Below, piece after piece: positions 25,261-36,392 of a stretch of DNA of 64,000 nucleotides. The stretch is from Chlorokybus atmophyticus (Eukaryota; Streptophyta; Chlorokybophyceae; Chlorokybales; Chlorokybaceae). Position 1 is the first letter of the stretch, and the number at the start of each line of letters is the position of its first letter. Below the pieces are notes generated by a model. The model was not told the origin of the DNA. It saw nothing but the letters and a program-made list of their open reading frames with translations, and did no database searches. The translations under genes were made by a program, and so were the position numbers. The DNA is taken from NCBI GenBank assembly GCA_009103225.1, contig RHPI01002264.1:284518-348517 (forward strand), in the 5' to 3' direction.

Positions 25261-25571
25261 ATCCCTCGGGAATCCTTAATCTCCTCGGCAACGATGGCGA
25301 ACGACTCAAGGACAACGTCACAAACTGCGCACCCTGTCACCTTCCACAAGTGGCAGGCTTCGACATCATCCGTCATCCACGCCCTCTCCGCATCAAGCCG
25401 TGTAAGCAGTGCGGTAGTGTGGATGACGACACCCTTTTTATGCTGTGCGACAGATGCAACAATGGCATGCACTCCTATTGCCTATACCCTCCTCTACAAA
25501 AGGTCCCCTTCGAAGCCTATTGGTGCGACGACTGCCGCACCCACGAACTACCAAACTCCCGATCAAACTGA
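25251..25571 (+). CDS. Integrase tail with intact C-terminal PHD finger
   Basis: One frame carries the end of the integrase C-terminal domain and, at 25401-25535, a complete C4HC3 PHD signature: CKQC, CDRC, the His of NNGMH, the Cys of SYC, and WCDDC with the usual Trp two residues before the last pair; YPPLQKVP fills the linker. All eight zinc ligands are present. PHD fingers read histone H3 tails, methylated or unmodified at K4. In chromoviruses a chromodomain occupies this position and guides integration, so a PHD finger may play the same role. Terminates at TGA, about 30 bases before the polypurine run. Confidence 0.85.
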   Translation: MKVYPSGILNLLGNDGERLKDNVTNCAPCHLPQVAGFDIIRHPRPLRIKPCKQCGSVDDDTLFMLCDRCNNGMHSYCLYPPLQKVPFEAYWCDDCRTHELPNSRSN

Positions 25572-25601
25572 GTCTTGTAGTAGGGACTTTCACAGGCCGT
25601 T

Positions 25602-25620
25602 GGGGGGGTGGCTTGTTGAC
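25602..25620 (+). other. Polypurine tract and 3' LTR start
   Basis: Seven G followed by TGGCTTGTTGAC. The same G-run/TGGCTTGTTGACT junction occurs at 14194-14176 (minus), and the TGGCTTGTTGACT alone at 16705. This defines the LTR start of the family. Confidence 0.65.
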
Positions 25621-26036
25621 TTACAGCTATCCGTAGCTGAGTATCATTACTCCCCGCGTTCTACCTCATCCTTGGCATCGTAGTCACCTCTTTCCATTGC
25701 ACACTTCCAGCGGGGGGGTACTCTTTGCCTTCACCCAAGACTACAGTAGTGCGCAGACCATCACTGCCCTGTTTCCTCAGCCACAGCACAGTTCCTCTGC
25801 TGATGTTCGAGATGGTTCAGCGCTCCACCCCGCGCAACCCAACAGCATGCATAGATCTCGCTCCACAGGTTTGAGCAGGTCTGTAATATACGGGATGACC
25901 AGTTGCACAAACTTCTAATACTCCTCCGCCTTCCACCAGCCAAGCCTGCAAAGTCGTTGTATGATTGGTCACACGGAATGTTACCATAAACACATGTGTG
26001 CCAATAACACGCTCATCTGACAATTCGTGCACATGC
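25621..26036. other. Presumed 3' LTR and flank; end not defined
   Basis: No coding signal on the plus strand. No matching CA end or target-site duplication could be identified by eye. The minus strand may hold the last part of the fragment at 26037-26710. Confidence 0.35.
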
Positions 26037-26710
26037 TCATTTGCATCTTAAAACACCAACCCTTCTAGCCATAACGGGAATGACGTGCGCGACAAGATAT
26101 GCGAGCTGCTGCATGTCGTGCAGCATGGCCACGGGGTTGTCGAGGTTGTCTAGCACGCGCTCCACCTTCATCTGTGCGCGGAACGTGCAGGGAGTAATGG
26201 CGCTTTGCCAAACAGCGGTTGATAAGGGCTGTACATGCGCAGGGAAACTTGCTCGGTTAGCCAATAGCCCAGTGCGATCCACGGGAGGAAGACATCCCAG
26301 GTGCGCTTCTCGTAGTTGATGATGTACTTGCGCAACGCCTTCATGTTGGTTTTAACAGTGCGTTCTGCAGTCCATCTACCTGCGATTGGTTGCGTGAGGT
26401 GCGACGGTGGTCGACGTAGGAGCGATCTAGCAAGGTGTCAACCTCGTAATAATCATGAGTGCCGCTACATATGTGGCAACATGTGTGTCCGGTCCATCGT
26501 CATGACGGGCCCCACTCTCATCTCTGGTGTTAGCAACAGGGTTCCTGCTCAGCCCATCGGCGTCCATGTTGGCCAACTCTACCTTATGTTCGATGACAAA
26601 GTCATACACGCTTGTCACCAGTGCCAGCAATATCATTCTGAGAGTCAAAGAGGTGCGCGACAACGGCGTGCATCTTCTTGAGAGCAACGATGCGAGGACG
26701 TGCACATAAC
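26037..26710 (-). pseudogene. Internally deleted copy of the DNMT/PHD-type element (RNase H end plus integrase)
   Basis: Reading leftward: an RNase H end (YDFVIEHKVELANMDADGLSRNP in two parts, with ADGLSRNP identical to the large element), then integrase core pieces DHRRTSRN, KRTWDVFLPWIALGY, then RAQMKVERVLDNLDNPVAM, which parallels RAQQEAARVLDNLEDPALM of the large element. The zinc-binding end and first two catalytic Asp are missing, so most of the integrase front was deleted. Inverted relative to the neighbouring large element. Confidence 0.7.
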
Positions 26711-27484
26711 AGATGAAAATTGTGCTCTTTGTAATTTACCCAACATTGATGGGGCTGTGGACCTCAAAGCAGCTATTTGATGTGCCATATCCCGTCGTTG
26801 CCTGAAACGTCGTCCACCAGCTCGTCATGACCTCATGATGCTACACCTTCTCCACCTTCACATGTTGTAGCTTCCTTCATGCATGTGTGCTAGCTCAGGA
26901 TTCTTAAAAAGCTGCCCCACTAGTGTATATACTCATACACATGATGCGACACTGACAACAAGCGCGTGTCTTAGCTAACCTAGACTCGAGCACGGGCTTT
27001 TATACGTGCAATTGACATGTGATGCACGAGGAGATGAGGCTAAGTCCGTTCACAAGGTGTGGCACACGCTCATACACTACACACAAGCATATCCAAGCAT
27101 ATGCACATTCAAGGGAAGGATACAACCACGGCAACGACCAACCAAGTCTTGAAGCCTCTCCAAGTAGTTGTATACTCCCAATAGAACAAGGGACTTGCGG
27201 TCGACTAGTTGCAACTCAAATCAAGTTCACTTACATACCCTCCTACCACACCTCTACAACCATTTTAACCACTTTAGCTGCCACAACTACCATACAACTC
27301 CCAAATCAGTCACAACCAGCGATTTTCAGTCAAATGTGAGTCCCACCAACGTAACTGAGATACACCTCAATGTGCTGACCGTAACTCAGCTCTAACTCTT
27401 GAAATATGACCCCGAGCCTTCATAACCGACGCGTTGCGCCGCCGATACGTACGCACATGATATATTCCCGATGCTAGCCACAAA

Positions 27485-27619
27485 TGCGAGGGTTGCGCAC
27501 GCGCGGACGGGGAAGCAAGCATATTGCTGTGTGACAAATGTGTGGCCAATTGACACATATGGTGTCTGTCACTACCATTAAGCAAGATTTTCAAAGGAGA
27601 TTGGATGTGTGAGGCTTGC
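27485..27619 (+). pseudogene. PHD-finger remnant of the same retroelement group
   Basis: The frame reads CEGC, ILLCDKC, then a TGA followed by H, IWC, and finally GDWMCEAC. All eight C4HC3 ligands are present; the one stop falls in the loop before the His. Surrounding frames show no other retroelement domain, so it is either an eroded 3' end or a PHD-gene fragment. Confidence 0.6.
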
Positions 27620-28891
27620 AAGATGCAATTGGCCCACTCAGGGGAGTAAAGAGCCAACTGAAGGGGTAAGAGGAGCTCGCTGTCCTGGTCAACATTCATT
27701 TTTCACACTTGAGGCACAACCAGCTCCTCAACAGACAATGAGTGACATCTCCAATGCAAAGGGAGCACAAGTCCTACATACGCACATTGTACAGTTATAC
27801 ACAACCCCTGCACACAACCCCCCGAGGCCTATGCGAGCCTTATACATATGTACGAGAGCTACAGTTGCATGCAATGAAAAGGATCTGCTCTTACTAGCGC
27901 AAATCCACAGCACTCTTGTGCCTTGGGAGCGGGTTGGTCTGCCAATGCACGCTACTGCATCCGTGCTCATTACAATATGAGCGACCCCATGCGGGGCGTG
28001 CGTTTTTTCCCAACCTTGCTGCGCTCGAGGAGGACGCTTGCGCACGGGGCACCATTGTTGTACGGCGCCGCCCACTGAGACTATAGATTCTCAGATGGGA
28101 CCTACACAATCCCCCGGTTTACCTTTATGGTACCAATGTGGCACCTGGCGGCCATGGCGATGGAAGGGGGTCCAGAATGCAGAAGGTTAGGGGATGTTGT
28201 CGTCATTGTAGTTTTCCTCCTCCGGCGGCGCCTAGCTCACAGGGAGGTTGTAGCACAAGGGGTTGGCCTCCCCTACACTGGCTATGAGGCCTGCGCTTAC
28301 GGCATTAGGGTCCGCTCTGCTTGGCCATGTATACCTCTTTGGCATTGCCGATGCACGGGTATCCGCCGCCGCCGCCGCCGCCGCCGTAATAGTCAGGCCA
28401 ACTCACATGCCCAAGACTAAGGGCGTACTTAAGGCATTGTTCAATGCCATTATCTTCATGCCCGAGAAACAGAACCCGGAGCTCATCATACAGGTGGATA
28501 TTGAGCACCAGCCCACACGACAGCTACCAGCCCGACACTGTCAACCAGTACCGTCGTTGATGTTGGTGGTTACCAATGTTGGTACTCACTAGTAGAGTAC
28601 GGTCGAGTGAAGCGATCAAGTCCTCTAGCAGCTCGCAATTATTGGCAAACACGCACTCCGAGTCATGTTCACACAAACCCACATGCATATGCACCCGTTA
28701 GAACTTCAAACAGCCACAATTGTAATTTCAATCAACCGCAGAGTCCAGCTGTATATACAATCTCAGTACTTGATAAACTGTAAGCTATCAACACCGGCCC
28801 GAAACTGCATGAACTCCCTGCTACCACCGCCGGTGTGTGCAGATTCTCCAGCCCGCAGCACGCACACGACCTCTGCCTGTTCTCGCCAACA
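27620..28891. other. Intergenic; nothing recognised except a GCC repeat
   Basis: A (CCG)n run lies at about 28370-28387. An open frame at 28263-28592 is unrecognised. The region ends at the stop codon of receptor B. Confidence 0.45.
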
Positions 28892-31800
28892 TCACAGACT
28901 CACCCCCCACCCCCCCATCTCCTCCAGCCTGGCCACCACCTCCCTGGCGTCAGGCCGCGTCTCCGGCTCCTTGGCCACGCAGCGGACGGCCAGCCTCGCC
29001 ACGCCAAACGCCTGAGCCACGTCGCCATGCTCACGCAGATGCAGCTGAGGGTCCAACAGGGTGGCGAAGGGACCAGGACCCTCAGCGACCTTGGCCACAG
29101 CCTGCGTATATGCGTGCGAGCATTGGAGAGTGTGTGTGTGCGCGCGTGCACGTGCGCGCGTGATAATGACGTGCAACCAAGTGCTACTGTACGACATACA
29201 CCTGGCAGCGTGCACGCCACGTGTTTGCAGCATCTGCTTGCATGTGGTGTGGAACAAGTTCTGAAGGTGAGCTGCGTGTGATCCATGTTTTTGTCTGTTT
29301 TTTCTCCCTACCAGTCTCACGAGGCGCTGCTCCGCAGCAGGTTTGGTCATATCCAGAGGCTTGCGTGCGGTCAGTACCTCCAGCATCACCACACCAAAAG
29401 AGTACACGTCCGAGCTGGGGCGATAGATGCCGAACTCCACCACCTCGGGCGCAAGGTAGCTGTACGGTAGGACACAGAATTGTAATTTGGTGTGAAGGAC
29501 TTTACATTTGGTTCCCATGTACACGTTGTGTATTGAGGACAATCTGAAGAGCATGTACCCATATGTGCCGGCAACGGCGGAGTGAGCGTGCGTCGCGTCG
29601 ATCGGCACCTCGCGCACCAGACCAAAGTCTGTCACCTGTTGTACAATACACATGAGCACAACATGGTCATGATAATGTGTTGACGGTCCAACATTCACAT
29701 GTGCAACATGATGCCTTGGCTTGGTAGTTGGCGTCCAGCAGAATGTTGGCCGGCTTGATGTCCCTATGTACGAGTGGCTCCGGCAGCTCGTGGTGCAGAT
29801 ATGCCAGGCCCTTGGCGGCCCCAAATAATGCTCGCAGACGAAGCTCCCATGTAAACGTGGTGCCTGAGTGCACACCAGAGCAGAGTTAGGGTCAACTTTG
29901 CCCCAACTCCTACTAGAGTACTCACTACCCTCACTCACCTTGTTTGTAGATGTGTTGATCAAGCGGTCCATTGTCCAGGAGCTCCAGCACGAGTGCGCAT
30001 TGCTCGTCCTCCCGGCAGTATCCGAGCATGCGCACGAGGTTGGGATGCTGCATTTTGGCCAGCACGGCCATCTCCGTCGCCAGCTCCCTGCTCATCACCA
30101 CACCCGCAGAAGAAGAGAGGCGCTTGATGGCCACCCACGTGCCATCATGCAAGCGTCCACTGCATACGCAGACAAAACCTCGTCAAGTCAAGAGCCACAA
30201 CAACAGTTGATACACTTTCTAACGACTGCATGCGCGCGTGCGTGCATGTAGTGTTCACCTGTATACGTTTCCGAAGGCTCCGCTGCCGATGTGTCGCTGC
30301 GCGCTGAACCACTGCGTCGCTTCCAGTATTTCCTGAAAGGAGAAGTGCCTGAGATGGCCAGCATCGCCTGCAGCTGAAGCAGTGCGCGACAGCTGCCGCA
30401 TGGGCGGCCCATCGTGACCGCCAACACGAACAACAACAACGGCATCAGCTGGGAGCGACCCTGCTAAAAGAAAGACGCAGGGAGGGTGGGTTGGTACTGT
30501 GCGCGGTCATCGCGCAACGGTTCGGCGTGCTTGCCAATCAGTCCATGTCCCTCGGGTTGGCATGCACTCACCTTTCCCGTGCCCGTAACCGTACGAAGCG
30601 CTCGCGTCCGTCGCAACACCATTGGTCGAGACGGTCTCCTCCCCGCGTACATACTTGGGGGAGCGGAAGGAGGCAGCTGCAGAGGCAGGAGGCGTGCGCA
30701 TGCGTGTGCGGTTACGCGGCTTCCACCAGAAGCAGTACAGCAGTGCGGAAGCTGCGGCGATGCACACCACCACGACGAGTGGTACAACTACGGCCACTGC
30801 AACGGTTGCGCCACTGCTCCCTCCCCCCTCCTTTGAATTGTCAGGTTGTGCAGGGGCAGGGGTAGGAGCATCAGGTGCTGGGGTGGGTGGGAGGGGTGGG
30901 GGCACTGGTACGGGTGCAGGGGCAACCGGTGCTGGGGTGGGTGGGAGGGGTGGGGGCACTGGTACGGGTGCAGGGGCAACCGGTGGTGGGGGGGGGTGAG
31001 GGGAGCTGCACTGATACCCGGCAAAGCACACAGATGGTGAGCGCGCACAGACCGTACAGGCGCAAGCAGTAATGTCAGTCAGGTCAGGCAGGTGTTGATG
31101 CACACACATGCATACTACGCACACCATGATATGGTAAGCATGCGCGTATGACTCACGTAACCCTAGTGGTACGTGACCGGTAAAGTGACAGTATGAAAGG
31201 AGGGCACTCACATTCACAAACAGACCGGAACTCTCTGTCAGCTGTGTTAGTGCTGTCGATGTCGTTCCAGCCACCAGTACCCCACGAATTGAGTACCACC
31301 CATTTCTCAGAGTCATTACAGTGAGTGTTGTCGGGGAAAAACACCTTGCCATTGCCGGCAAAGTTGACGGCGGTCCAGTTGGTGTACACGAGTGCACTCC
31401 CGTCGGCGTACTGCTGGAAATCGCACGCGCAGTCGCACGCGCGCCCCGTTGTCGCGCTGTCCCTTGCAGTCTGTGCGGAGCTTGCGCTGCGGTGGGTGGG
31501 TGGGAGGCACGCAGCAAACATCATGTTGACGGCTGGACTTGCACAGACATGCTGCACCCTCGAGCTCGCTCACTGACTGGCAGCGCATGTAGGCATAGGA
31601 CCCAATTCAAGTTGACCCACGCACATGCGTGCCTGTTCATCTCATGCAAGCATGACGCCATGAAAGACATCATCAACGTTACATCAATATGCTCCCACTC
31701 GCCAGCAGAGACTTCAACACCCTTGAACGGTCATGTCGATCATTACCATCGTGTGAGATGGAGTGCCAGTGTGTTCAACATGCATGGCGCAAAGTATGTT

Positions 31801-32897
31801 AGAACGTGTGTGCAAATTCTCTCACCTGCATGTTGGGCAGCTGGTGCAGGCGCATCTGTCGGTACAGGGACTGAAAGACAACATTAGCGTCAATTGCTGC
31901 ACTTGCGACTACTAACAATGATTATTCATCCGGTGTTGGTGATGATGAACGGTTGTGTTGGTCGTTTGCTGTTTGGTTGGCGGTTGGGAGTTTGGCCCGG
32001 GCTTGCTGGCTTTGTGTTTGTGACCCAGGCAATGCATGGTACTATCACCATTTCACAGTCAAGACTGTGAGTGTGGCTGGACAACATATCAAGATCATCT
32101 GTGACATGAAGCTGCATCCTCAAGCTGCAAAACGTACCCGCCAGCAGCACAGCTCCCAATCCGAGAGACTCCAATCCAAACTGTCTGCACCCAAGTACAG
32201 TATATTGTTGTGCGGATGCTTGGCAGCTGTGCATATGTGAATACATATGCAGCCTCATGATCAGAGCGTAAGTGATGCCATGCTTGCGACCAACCCCGAA
32301 GTCAATTGCAAGCATGTGGCTGCAAGCATGCGATCTTTGGGCCCAATACAAACTGAATACAATTGTACCCAAGCAAGGGACATGGTTGCCAGCTGAGCGT
32401 TTTCCTCGTCGCTGGTCGGGACGGCCAAGTTGGCGCTCTTATCCTTGCATGCCTGAGTGTGTGTCGGTGTGTGGCTGTGAGCTGAGTACGAGCGTCTGGG
32501 TGGGCAGGGCAGTACAGAGGGAACCAGAAAAGCGCTGACCTGGTCTGCATCTGCCTGAGACAATGACTGGGGATTGAACCAGTAGCATTTGCGACTGGAT
32601 GTCGACAAGATCCAGTCACTGGGGCAGTCTTGAGCTTGCACGCTGCGTTACGACACATTATCATGATGACAGATGCAAGATCAGTGCTATGCAGAACCCG
32701 GTGAACCTGGTGAACAGAAGCACACCACCGCACGGCTTCTCTTCCTGGTGTGTGTTTTCCAGCCAGTTGCTGAATGCATTGCACGCTGGTGACGGTGACT
32801 GCTCACACCTGGGCGTGGTGCTGAACGTCAGGAGGACTAGTAGCAGCGTCGCCGACACCGCGGCATGCTGCTTACGTGTGCACGGCACGCCAGCCAT
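28892..32897 (-). CDS. Receptor-like kinase B: C-type-lectin-like ectodomain, stalk, TM, kinase
   Basis: Predicted membrane lectin receptor kinase. The start ATG (32897) opens a signal peptide ([17 protein letters not shown]). Lectin-like exons follow: about 32637-32540 (CPSDW, KCYWFN), 32450-32365 ([20 protein letters not shown]), about 32190-32110 (VWIGVS), and about 31500-31212 ([28 protein letters not shown]). 31010-30572 carries a Pro-rich stalk and the helix [20 protein letters not shown] ending in WWKPRNR. Kinase exons: 30460-30259 ([10 protein letters not shown]), 30159-29939 (VAIKRL), 29863-29715 ([11 protein letters not shown]), 29635-29559 (DFGL), 29459-29312 (YLAPE) and 29101-28892 (TGA stop). 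The last five have lengths 221, 149, 77, 148 and 210, exactly those of receptor A. The junction before the stalk exon is unresolved. C-type lectin folds bind sugars or proteins; the Ca-binding EPN/QPD motif is not evident. Confidence 0.82.
30874..30981. repeat. 54-bp tandem repeat in the proline-rich stalk of receptor B
   Basis: Two copies (30874-30927, 30928-30981) encode an 18-residue unit containing [14 protein letters not shown] on the minus strand. In-frame unit expansion would change stalk length; pseudogene C has a single copy. Confidence 0.9.
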
Positions 32898-33094
32898 ACG
32901 TCCACTCCTGCAAGGAACACCACGCAGTGCATGGTTATGATCAATGTGAGCCACTAGGATGTACCAGCGGGTCACAACCGCTGCTGTGGTGTTTGAGCCC
33001 AGGCCCCCATGCATGTAGCAGCCCCGCAGGGACGACAGACTGACGTCAGACAGGTAAGCGCCGTTTGCAAACATGACAGAGCACAGGTGTGACC

Positions 33095-33710
33095 ATCATT
33101 CACAGACCGCTCCTGCAGCTGCATGCCGCCCACGCCTCTCATCCTGCCGTGGTCCATGACGCCGCGGTCGCGCAAGCAGACTGCTAGCGTCACTTCGCAC
33201 TCTGATACCTTTGAATATCTAATAGTAATATCTTATACATGTCTCAATGTGACGTAATCACTTGGTCACACTTGGCTTACTACGTCACTTTGGCCGCACT
33301 CCGCCGCCGTTCGATGCCACCGGCGTGAACGCTTCTTATTACATGCTATGCCGCGACCAGACAAAGGGACTGCGGCTGCACCGCGTAAGAGGCTCCTTCG
33401 ACTTTTTACCAAGAAAGACCCCATGCATGGGGGCGGCTGATCTCCATGACATCTCAGGGGACACTGATTCGGCAAGCGTGCGACGGTGCTGTGCGACAGC
33501 CTGTGACGTGACATGACACGCATGAGACGCGGCTTTTCAAGTTGCCGACGGCCGCTGCGTGTTGTGATTTTATCTCCAGCCAGCTGCCTCTAACGCCCAC
33601 GACTCAGTAGGCCATCTGGACCGCACAACGGCAGCTTCAAATGACGCAGCGCTATTTCTGTCAACCTCCCAAACACAGGGTAGATTTGCTGACGACATAA
33701 CTGAATTGAG
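33095..33710 (+). repeat. Dispersed repeat, inverted partner at 41525-42130
   Basis: Blocks shared with the reverse complement of 41.5-42.1 kb include CTGCTAGCGTCACTT, CACTCTGATACCTTTGA, GTGACGTAATCACTTGGTCA, CTTACTACGTCACTT, GCGGCTGATCTCCATGACAT and AAGCGTGCGACG. The right third also matches the 5' flanks of receptor genes A and D. May be the relic 5' end of another receptor copy or a mobile element with unknown ends. Confidence 0.65.
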
Positions 33711-35209
33711 GTTGATTACTAGTTGACTAAGTAGCGGTGCCTTGGAAATGTTACATCACATACACGTAATGAGGCTGCGCGTCACAATTGAAGCAGTACT
33801 TGATGTTGAGCTTGATTTCAAGCTAGCATATAGTGCTATTATGATTGAAACTGCACTGCCTCGGGTAATCAATTTTGATTAAGTTTATCTAATGATTACT
33901 TTTCCGAAGCCAATTGGATTAGGAGGCGCAGTCCGGTCAATTAACAATCGATGTCGATTGGTGGGGTAATCGCAGCGATTACTGCATGCAGCCCACTAAT
34001 TAATTTTAATTGTAAGGTCACAGATCCGGAGTGGAAGAAATTTGGATTATAGGAAGCTACCAGAAAGCGATACGTGCACTGCCTCAGCCTGATATCACAT
34101 CAGCCTGATGTACGTGTCAATCAGGGTGACGGACACCTACATATACTTAATTAGTATTACTGCCCGCCACTACTCCACCCATCAATGCATGTTGCACAAA
34201 ACGCGAGTAGTAGCACCACCATATAGTATACTACCGAGCTACTGCTGGTAGCAGCCAGCCAGCAATGCAACGAAGCAACTCACGCGCTTTAACAACCAAT
34301 CACATCTTGCATTGAGCAAAGCATGTTGGGCTATCTTGTTGCTTGCGCCTTTAAGCATCACGCGCCAACGTAAACGCAACCACTATACAACCACGTGCAC
34401 TGCGCAGTGCCTAAGTTGCACTCAGTATCCCACATCAAATTGCAACTACCGCACACATGTACCAAGAGTCACCGGCCCTTTTATTGGGGATTGTGACATC
34501 AATTATAAAGCCCCTCCCCCCCCTCCGCCCCCTCCTTAGCGGGCATGCCAAGTTGTTGCTGACGCGGGTGTACACCCAAACTATCACGCACATAAGGCTG
34601 GCAAAAGTCATTTTTTGTTCCTTACTTATGTTAGTAAGAAGGGACTAGTGGGTTTTTCATGTCATAAGCGAGTGTAGTGCTTATGAGGTGTGCTCTCATG
34701 CGATCCGCTCTTGAACCTGTGCGGCCTTGAGTATACGTATAATAAACTACACAAGGCAGTGATGAGGGCTAGCACAGAGCTAGTCAATGCCTATGGCACG
34801 TGAGCCTTCGTTATCGTACTGTGAGTTGCCACAGGAAGTGGCAGTTGCAAGACAGTGAGCCAAGTTGGCAGTCCACAGGATGTGGACTATGGTAGTGCGA
34901 TTTGCCACAGGTGTGACAGTCGCAAGGCAAGTGGTGCCTGCAGTTGTGGGCAATTCGCAAGTATATATGTACTATGAGCGCCTAAGTTTGTGATTCTGAG
35001 GTAGGTTTGTTATTTTCATGAGATTCAGAGGTGGTTTGATACTCCCGAGGTGGAGTTTGTTGGTTCCCATCGGTAATGTTGGGACAAGGTCAGCGCATAG
35101 TGAAAAGGCCTATGTGGCCTTGGACATCCTGCGTGCCAGGTCGGGACAACAGCATGTGGTATAAATGCTAAGTTGCATCCATGCGTAGGGATGGGATCAG
35201 TATTAATCA
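33711..35209. other. Intergenic, AT-richer; nothing recognised
   Basis: Locally AT-rich with many TAATTGA-like words. Near 34820-34935 are two diverged copies of a GTTGCCACAGG...CAGTCGCAAG block. No gene supported. Confidence 0.45.
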
Positions 35210-35530
35210 AGACATCAGAGTGTGTTCACCACTTGAGGGCCATTTGTGTGGGGTGCCTGGCTAGTAGCTGTTCAAGGGGCTCTCCCCCTCATTCCTTGTG
35301 GGGTGTGCGGTGGGGTGTATGAGTCTGGGTGAGTTGGGCGCGTATGTGCCTGGAGCTAAAGCTGACCAGCTCCAGAGCTGTGTGGAGAGGTTGGTGGTCA
35401 TCCTCTCCTCCCTTTGTGCGCTGCTGCAACTTCCCCTGCACCGTGGTGCTGGTGAGACTTCCGATTTAAGTCCTTAGGGCTTGTGCGTAAGTTTGCCAAG
35501 CCCAGCAAGTAAGTAGTAGTATCTTTAAAC
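35210..35530 (+). repeat. Repeat related to 56165-56420
   Basis: Both copies contain a GTGTGGGGTG box, a C-rich GCTCTCCCCCTCA-like box, and then GACTTC, a GTAAGTCC-like box, AGCTTGTGC-like sequence and TTTGCCAAGCC at similar spacing. Function and ends unknown; possibly non-coding retroelement sequence. Confidence 0.5.
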
Positions 35531-35993
35531 AGACACGCCCATCATGGTACATGATGTAAGGATCGTACCACGTGCTTGATGAATACTTGTTAAGTTCATC
35601 ATGCGCAGCAAGCGGGTGGAAGCCTTTGCACATTTGTTGACATATTCAATCTTTTGTATTTAGGCCTGGTGTTGTTCCTTTTTAAACTCCGAAATAATGT
35701 GTTGAGTCACATGTAGTTAGTGTTGCAGCACAATCTGTACACTTCACACATCCCTCCGATATGAGGTTCTGTCACCGACATGGCATGACACACTAATAAT
35801 CAGCACATGTGCCCAATTGCACTTGGTATATATATATACCAGTCATTTGTTTACGCATGAACATAGAGTTTACATTAGCCAGTTGAGAGTCTTTAGAGTA
35901 CAACTTAGCTGTACATCTAGAGTATCTGATCGCTCAGCCAGCAGAGTATCGTTATATCAAGCACTAGGCGCGGCTTGAGAAGATCTTTTCAGG

Positions 35994-36392
35994 ATGTGCC
36001 GTGAAGTGCGGCGGCGGCTTCGGCACAGCGCGGTCGCCGCCGAAGCGGAGGAGACCTCTGAAGTACGGCTGCAAGTAGAGGCAAGTCGCGGGCCCCTGTG
36101 TACAGCTGCGTCGTGGGGGCTGAAGCGCGCGGTAGTCCGCCGTAGCGAAGGCCCTGGAGTACGGCCGCCGTGCTGGGCAAGCAACGAAAGGTCGCCGCCG
36201 AAGCGGAAAGAGACCCCTGTAGTACAGCCGCGGATCGAGGCAGCTCGCGCGGTCGCTGTAGCGGAAGACCCATCAGACCCATCAGTACGACCGCGTGCCG
36301 GGCCCAGCAACGCGGAAGTATTTACCCGACCGCGGCGCAAGCCAAAAACTTGCTGTGCGGCGGGGCCGGGATTTGCACCCCGGCCTCCCTGA
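35994..36392 (+). repeat. Degenerate GC-rich tandem repeat with open frame
   Basis: Roughly four diverged units of about 65-90 bases carry GGTCGCCGCCGAAGCGGA, ACCCCTGTAGTAC and GGCCGCG words. The 132-codon frame across it is Arg/Pro/Ala/Glu-rich and periodic, as expected from the repeat itself. I do not count it as a gene. Confidence 0.5.

Larger units (their letters stand above)
16705..25620 (+). mobile_element. Ty3/gypsy retrotransposon carrying a DNA methyltransferase and a PHD finger
   Basis: Order on the plus strand: gag with degenerate zinc knuckle, uncharacterised linker, retropepsin, C5-cytosine DNA methyltransferase, reverse transcriptase, RNase H, integrase, PHD finger, polypurine tract. 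The 5' LTR is inferred to start at TGGCTTGTTGACT (16705). The 3' LTR starts with TGGCTTGTTGACT-like sequence at 25609 after seven G. The two LTRs barely match beyond their first dozen bases, so the copy is old or its ends come from different copies; the 3' LTR end is not located. Many stops and frameshifts interrupt it. Pol order PR-RT-RH-IN and an HHCC/DDE integrase define it as Ty3/gypsy. Methyltransferase capture by retrotransposons is known from dinoflagellates and charophyte algae, which suits a streptophyte host. Confidence 0.85.

Noticed and set aside
35994-36392. 132-codon Arg/Pro-rich protein gene
   Set aside because: Periodicity and composition follow the underlying GC-rich repeat. 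No homologous domain.
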